DNA of 64,000 bases from Pseudoruminococcus sp964385235. GTDB taxonomy: Bacteria; Bacillota; Clostridia; Oscillospirales; Acutalibacteraceae. The notes under the pieces were generated by a model, which was given only the letters and a program-made list of their open reading frames with translations, was not told the DNA's origin and searched no databases. Within the stretch, counting starts at the first letter, position 1; each line of letters opens with the position of its first letter. This document shows positions 61,172 to 64,000 of this stretch, in pieces. Made by a program: the position numbers and the translations under genes. Where the stretch lies: assembly GCA_964385235.1 (NCBI GenBank), contig CAYLOD010000002.1, positions 1-64,000 on the forward strand, written 5' to 3'.

Positions 61172-62305
61172 TTACAGGCGTGACTTAAAGTCGTCATAAC
61201 CGAACTTTTTCCATATTTCAAATCGTCCGTCACTGTGTGATATGGCTATCGATGGCAAAGGCATTCCGTTAAAGGTATTGTTTTTGACCATAGAATATAT
61301 CGCCATGTCGCAGAGGAGAAGTCTGTCGCCCGCTTTAAGCGGCCTGTCAAATGAATAGTCCCCGATAATATCCCCCGCCAGACACGTCGGGGCGCCAAGA
61401 CGATATGTATACTTCAGCTCATTCGGCTTGCCCGCTCCGACTATTTCGGGACGGTACGGCATCTCAAGGACATCGGGCATATGGCATGACGCCGACGCGT
61501 CTATTATGGCAATATCCATTCCGTTATGAACTGTATCAAGGACCGTCGTCAGCAGATAACCCGCGTTCAGCGCTATTGCCTCCCCCGGCTCAAGGTAAAC
61601 CAAGGCATCATACTTATTCTGTACATATTCTATGCAGTTTATCAGCGTTTCGATATCATAGCCGGGGCGGGTTATGTGATGACCTCCGCCAAGGTTTATC
61701 CACTTCATCTTCTTTAAATACGGCGCAAACTTTTCCTCTGTTTTTACTATGGTGCGCTTCAGCGTGTCGGAATTTTGCTCGCACATAGTATGGAAGTGTA
61801 GTCCCGATATTCCGTCAAGCCCGTCAGGCTCAAAATTGCTCAGCGTAACGCCCATGCGGGAGTTCGCGGCGCACGGGTTGTATATCTCGGTTCCTATCTC
61901 GGAGTATTCCGGGTTTATGCGCAGACCGTACTCTATTTCGCTGTGCTCAAGAGCCAATGACCTGAAATGCTTCCACTGCGAAAACGAGTTGAATACTATA
62001 TGGTCGCAATAGCCGAGAAGCTCCCTAAAGTCGCTGTCGGAAAACGCCGGCGCGAACGCGTGAACCTCCCCTCCCATTTCCTCAAACCCGAGCCTCGCCT
62101 CATACAAGCCGCTCGCCGAGGTGCCGTCAAGATATTTTCCTATCAGCGGGTAAAGCCTGTACATTGAAAACGCCTTTTGCGCGAGAAGGATCCTGCACCC
62201 GGTGCGTCTGCGAACACTGTCCAGAATCCCGAGGTTTTTTATAAGCGCGCCCTCGTCAATTATATAGCATGGTGACGGAGAGGATGGAAAACTTATATCT
62301 TTCAA
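61172..62305 (-). CDS. nspC: carboxy(nor)spermidine decarboxylase
   Basis: PLP fold-type III decarboxylase, 377 residues, starting at TTG after GGTGA. K44 (LAQKAFSMY) is the PLP lysine. Other landmarks: GLHFHTMCEQNSDTL, the NLGGGHHITRPGYD glycine loop, ASCHMPDVLEMPYRP and GAPTCLAGD with a catalytic Cys. This is NspC rather than LysA. It completes the aspartate-semialdehyde route to (nor)spermidine begun by the dehydrogenase at 43856-45017, 16 kb away. Own promoter. Confidence 0.94.
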   Translation of the reverse strand: MKDISFPSSPSPCYIIDEGALIKNLGILDSVRRRTGCRILLAQKAFSMYRLYPLIGKYLDGTSASGLYEARLGFEEMGGEVHAFAPAFSDSDFRELLGYCDHIVFNSFSQWKHFRSLALEHSEIEYGLRINPEYSEIGTEIYNPCAANSRMGVTLSNFEPDGLDGISGLHFHTMCEQNSDTLKRTIVKTEEKFAPYLKKMKWINLGGGHHITRPGYDIETLINCIEYVQNKYDALVYLEPGEAIALNAGYLLTTVLDTVHNGMDIAIIDASASCHMPDVLEMPYRPEIVGAGKPNELKYTYRLGAPTCLAGDIIGDYSFDRPLKAGDRLLLCDMAIYSMVKNNTFNGMPLPSIAISHSDGRFEIWKKFGYDDFKSRL

Positions 62306-62350
62306 CGAAAATCACCGCCAAATATTTTCATACGAATAATGCCGAATAAT

Positions 62351-62379
62351 ATTATAATGCCGACAACGCAAAAATGCAA
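62351..62379 (-). promoter_or_regulatory. sigma-A promoter of nspC
   Basis: Minus strand: TTGCAT (62374-62379), 17-bp spacer, TATAAT (62351-62356). Confidence 0.82.
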
Positions 62380-62415
62380 CGGCTCCGCCCCGCAGAAATA
62401 AATTTAAAAAAGCGC

Positions 62416-62444
62416 TTGCATTTACGCGCTCGTTATGGTAGAAT
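62416..62444 (+). promoter_or_regulatory. sigma-A promoter of secG
   Basis: TTGCAT (62416-62421), 17-bp spacer, TAGAAT (62439-62444). Confidence 0.82.
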
Positions 62445-62502
62445 AAATAAGCTATTTGAATTTGATTTACATTTTTTGATATATTATAATGGAGGATGTC
62501 AA

Positions 62503-62757
62503 ATGAATGCTTGGGAAATTGTTTTAGGTTCGGTTATTCTGCTTCTTGCGGTGATAATTGTTGTTGTTATAATGCTTCAGGAGGGTCATCAGCAGGGTAT
62601 GGGTGCTGTCATGGGCGGCAGCTCCGATACATTCTATTCTAAAAATAAATCCCGTTCGCTTGACGCGTTCCTTGCGAGATGGACGAGAGCCATTGCTATA
62701 ATATTTTTTCTTATTGTCATAGCTCTCAATGCTATTCCGTTCTTCATGAATAAATAA
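62503..62757 (+). CDS. secG: preprotein translocase subunit SecG
   Basis: 84 residues, two TM helices (about 4-23, 59-80), with the family's loop LQEGHQQGMGAVMGGSSDTF. The start was set at ATG 62503, 7 nt after GGAGG (62491-62495). SecG helps SecYE in protein export. It normally precedes rnr and smpB in Firmicutes; that order is not kept here. Confidence 0.95.
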   Translation: MNAWEIVLGSVILLLAVIIVVVIMLQEGHQQGMGAVMGGSSDTFYSKNKSRSLDAFLARWTRAIAIIFFLIVIALNAIPFFMNK

Positions 62758-62825
62758 GCTTTTTAACTTAATAAGGCGGTATTTTATAAGGCGGTATTTT
62801 CGCCGCAGAAACTTAATCGACTGTT

Positions 62826-62857
62826 AAACGGCATGGCTTATCGGCTGTGCCGTTTTT
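62826..62857 (+). terminator. terminator of secG
   Basis: AAACGGCA (62826-62833) pairs with TGCCGTTT (62848-62855), followed by TT. Just before it, TAAGGCGGTATTTT is repeated in tandem (about 62771-62801). Confidence 0.8.
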
Positions 62858-62912
62858 GATTTATTTCAGAGGAAACACACAGGGGCAAATTATTGTTTTA
62901 CGGAGGTCAGTG

Positions 62913-63452
62913 ATGGGACGCTTTTGGGGTCATTTAAAAACGATAAATCATCATAAATATCTTGTTATGAAGCATTGTTTCAAGGTCGGACTCTATAAAC
63001 AGGGACTTCTGCACGATATGTCTAAATACTCTCCGACGGAATTTTCAGCTGGGGTAAGGTACTATCAGGGTGTGAGAAGTCCGAATGAAGCGGAGCGTGA
63101 GGACAAGGGCGTAAGCCTCGCGTGGCTTCATCACAAGGGCAGGAACAAGCACCACCTTGAATATTGGATAGATTATTCTCTCGAAAAGGATAAGCAGATG
63201 ACGGGACAAAAAATGCCCGTAAAATATGTTGTTGAGATGTTCTGCGACCGTGTCGCCGCAAGCAAAACATACAACGGGGAAAACTATACGGATGCCGACG
63301 CCTATAATTACTATTGCCGCTCAAAGGAGCATTATATGATCCACCCGGAAACGGCGGCACTTCTCGAAAAGATGCTTATTATGCTCAAGGATAAGGGCGA
63401 GGACGAAACATTCGCGTATATACGCGGGGAAATCCTGAAAAAGAAAAGGTGA
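62913..63452 (+). CDS. DUF5662 family protein
   Basis: 179-residue soluble protein. The start was set at ATG 62913, 6 nt after CGGAGG. Rich in conserved His: HLKTINHHKYLVMKHCFKVG, LLHDMSKYSPTEF, then WLHHKGRNKHHLEYW, which suggests a metal-binding HD-like helical enzyme. DUF5662 is common in gut Firmicutes and phages; function unknown. Confidence 0.85.
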   Translation: MGRFWGHLKTINHHKYLVMKHCFKVGLYKQGLLHDMSKYSPTEFSAGVRYYQGVRSPNEAEREDKGVSLAWLHHKGRNKHHLEYWIDYSLEKDKQMTGQKMPVKYVVEMFCDRVAASKTYNGENYTDADAYNYYCRSKEHYMIHPETAALLEKMLIMLKDKGEDETFAYIRGEILKKKR

Positions 63453-63558
63453 GCGGCTGACAGTACCCGGATGTGATATGGCACGGTAAGCTTTTAACAT
63501 TCTTCGGCTTTTTTATATAATTTAAACGAAAATTTACACGGGAAATTTCTCTTTTTGC

Positions 63559-63587
63559 TTGCAGCAGATAATTTATGCTGTTATAAT
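63559..63587 (+). promoter_or_regulatory. promoter of the Ppx/GppA-family gene
   Basis: TTGCAG (63559-63564), 17-bp spacer, TATAAT (63582-63587), about 23 nt before the start. Confidence 0.8.
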
Positions 63588-63609
63588 TAAGACAACAGGA
63601 GGAGTTTCC

Positions 63610-64000
63610 GTGAACAAAAGAAAAAACGTTAAGGAAAATAAAAATATCGCCGCGGTCATTACAATAGGCTCTGAATTGGTAAAGATGCTGATAGCAAATC
63701 TTCGGGGCGGTGAAATCAGGATCATTGATGTGCTTACCTATCCCCTTAATCTCGGACATGAGGTTTTTTCCGATAAAAAGATAAGCTTTGAAAGTCTGAA
63801 AGAGCTTTCAAAGGCTCTCGAGGGCTTTACGCGTGTCATGGATGAATACGGGATAACCCAGTACAAGGCAGTTGCAACCTCCGTTTTCAGAGAAGCGTCG
63901 AATCGTGAATTTGTCATTGACCAGCTTAAAATACGAAACGACATAAATATAGAGGTTCTTGGCCTTGACAAGGCAAAAAGCCTTATATTCAGTGAAATAA
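63610..64000 (+). CDS. Ppx/GppA phosphatase family protein, partial (runs off the window)
   Basis: Starts at GTG 63610 with AGGAGGAG (63597-63604) upstream and is open to the window edge (130 codons seen). The N-terminal strand AAVITIGSELVKMLIANLRG corresponds to the IDxGSNSxxL phosphate-binding loop of exopolyphosphatase/GppA proteins, and AVATSVFREASNREFVIDQL is the family's second motif. The Asp of IDxGS is replaced by Thr, so it may be a divergent member. Fused or neighbouring ppk genes are common but would lie outside the window. Confidence 0.8.
   Translation, partial: MNKRKNVKENKNIAAVITIGSELVKMLIANLRGGEIRIIDVLTYPLNLGHEVFSDKKISFESLKELSKALEGFTRVMDEYGITQYKAVATSVFREASNREFVIDQLKIRNDINIEVLGLDKAKSLIFSEI

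Overview
The window looks like a draft chromosome segment of an anaerobic, endospore-lineage Firmicute, most likely a gut-type Clostridia of the Oscillospirales/Ruminococcaceae group. This is inferred from a complete spoIIIAA-AH operon, a trimeric [FeFe] hydrogenase, Gram-positive sortase-assembled pili, an Oscillospirales-style polyamine cluster and strong TTGACA-N17-TATAAT promoters with GGAGG ribosome sites. Three runs of N (43959-43968, 46011-46057, 52359-52368) are scaffold gaps, each inside a gene. No rRNA, tRNA or CRISPR array was seen.

Layout. 0-5 kb (minus): rplU with its leader, then hydA-hydB-hydC for an electron-bifurcating or NAD-linked hydrogenase. 5-16.6 kb (plus): a pilus locus with a 1,968-residue LPETG tip or adhesin protein, an LPGTG backbone pilin, two class C sortases and a minor pilin with a degenerate sorting motif; stem-loops between the genes look like attenuators. 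16.7-18 kb: prfB, divergent from a three-gene operon (18-21.8 kb) of a two-TM protein, a binding-protein/VWA fusion and TelA. 22-27.4 kb: pfk, a decayed PH-domain gene, a DUF3343/cysteine-desulfurase pair, cdaA-cdaR (c-di-AMP). 27.4-34 kb: purL (minus), luxS, and an O-acetylhomoserine sulfhydrylase with a long leader that encodes a possible small peptide. 34-39.6 kb: small membrane proteins, a Nudix hydrolase, hemW and lepA.

39.8-45 kb (plus): speD, an Arg/Lys/Orn decarboxylase, a membrane protein, speE and carboxy(nor)spermidine dehydrogenase; the matching decarboxylase nspC lies apart at 61.2-62.3 kb. Two routes to spermidine-type polyamines therefore appear encoded. 45-48.4 kb (minus): a soluble ATPase-like/TPR/GAF/GGDEF protein. 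48.4-52 kb is a worn accessory patch: palindromic repeats, an HxlR regulator divergent from a flavoprotein, a broken and an intact flavin reductase, and the tail of a large serine recombinase. 52-54 kb: asnB, whose gap appears to be a scaffolding artefact. 54-55 kb: an in-frame ATPase/permease deletion fusion.

55-60 kb: spoIIIAA-AH, building the mother-cell side of the forespore feeding channel, with a 60-bp duplication over the spoIIIAE start. 60-64 kb: an AEC transporter, nspC, secG, a DUF5662 protein and the beginning of a Ppx/GppA-family gene cut by the window edge. Housekeeping genes dominate; the most unusual material is the pilus locus, the VWA/TelA operon, the sulfhydrylase leader and the accessory patch around 50 kb.
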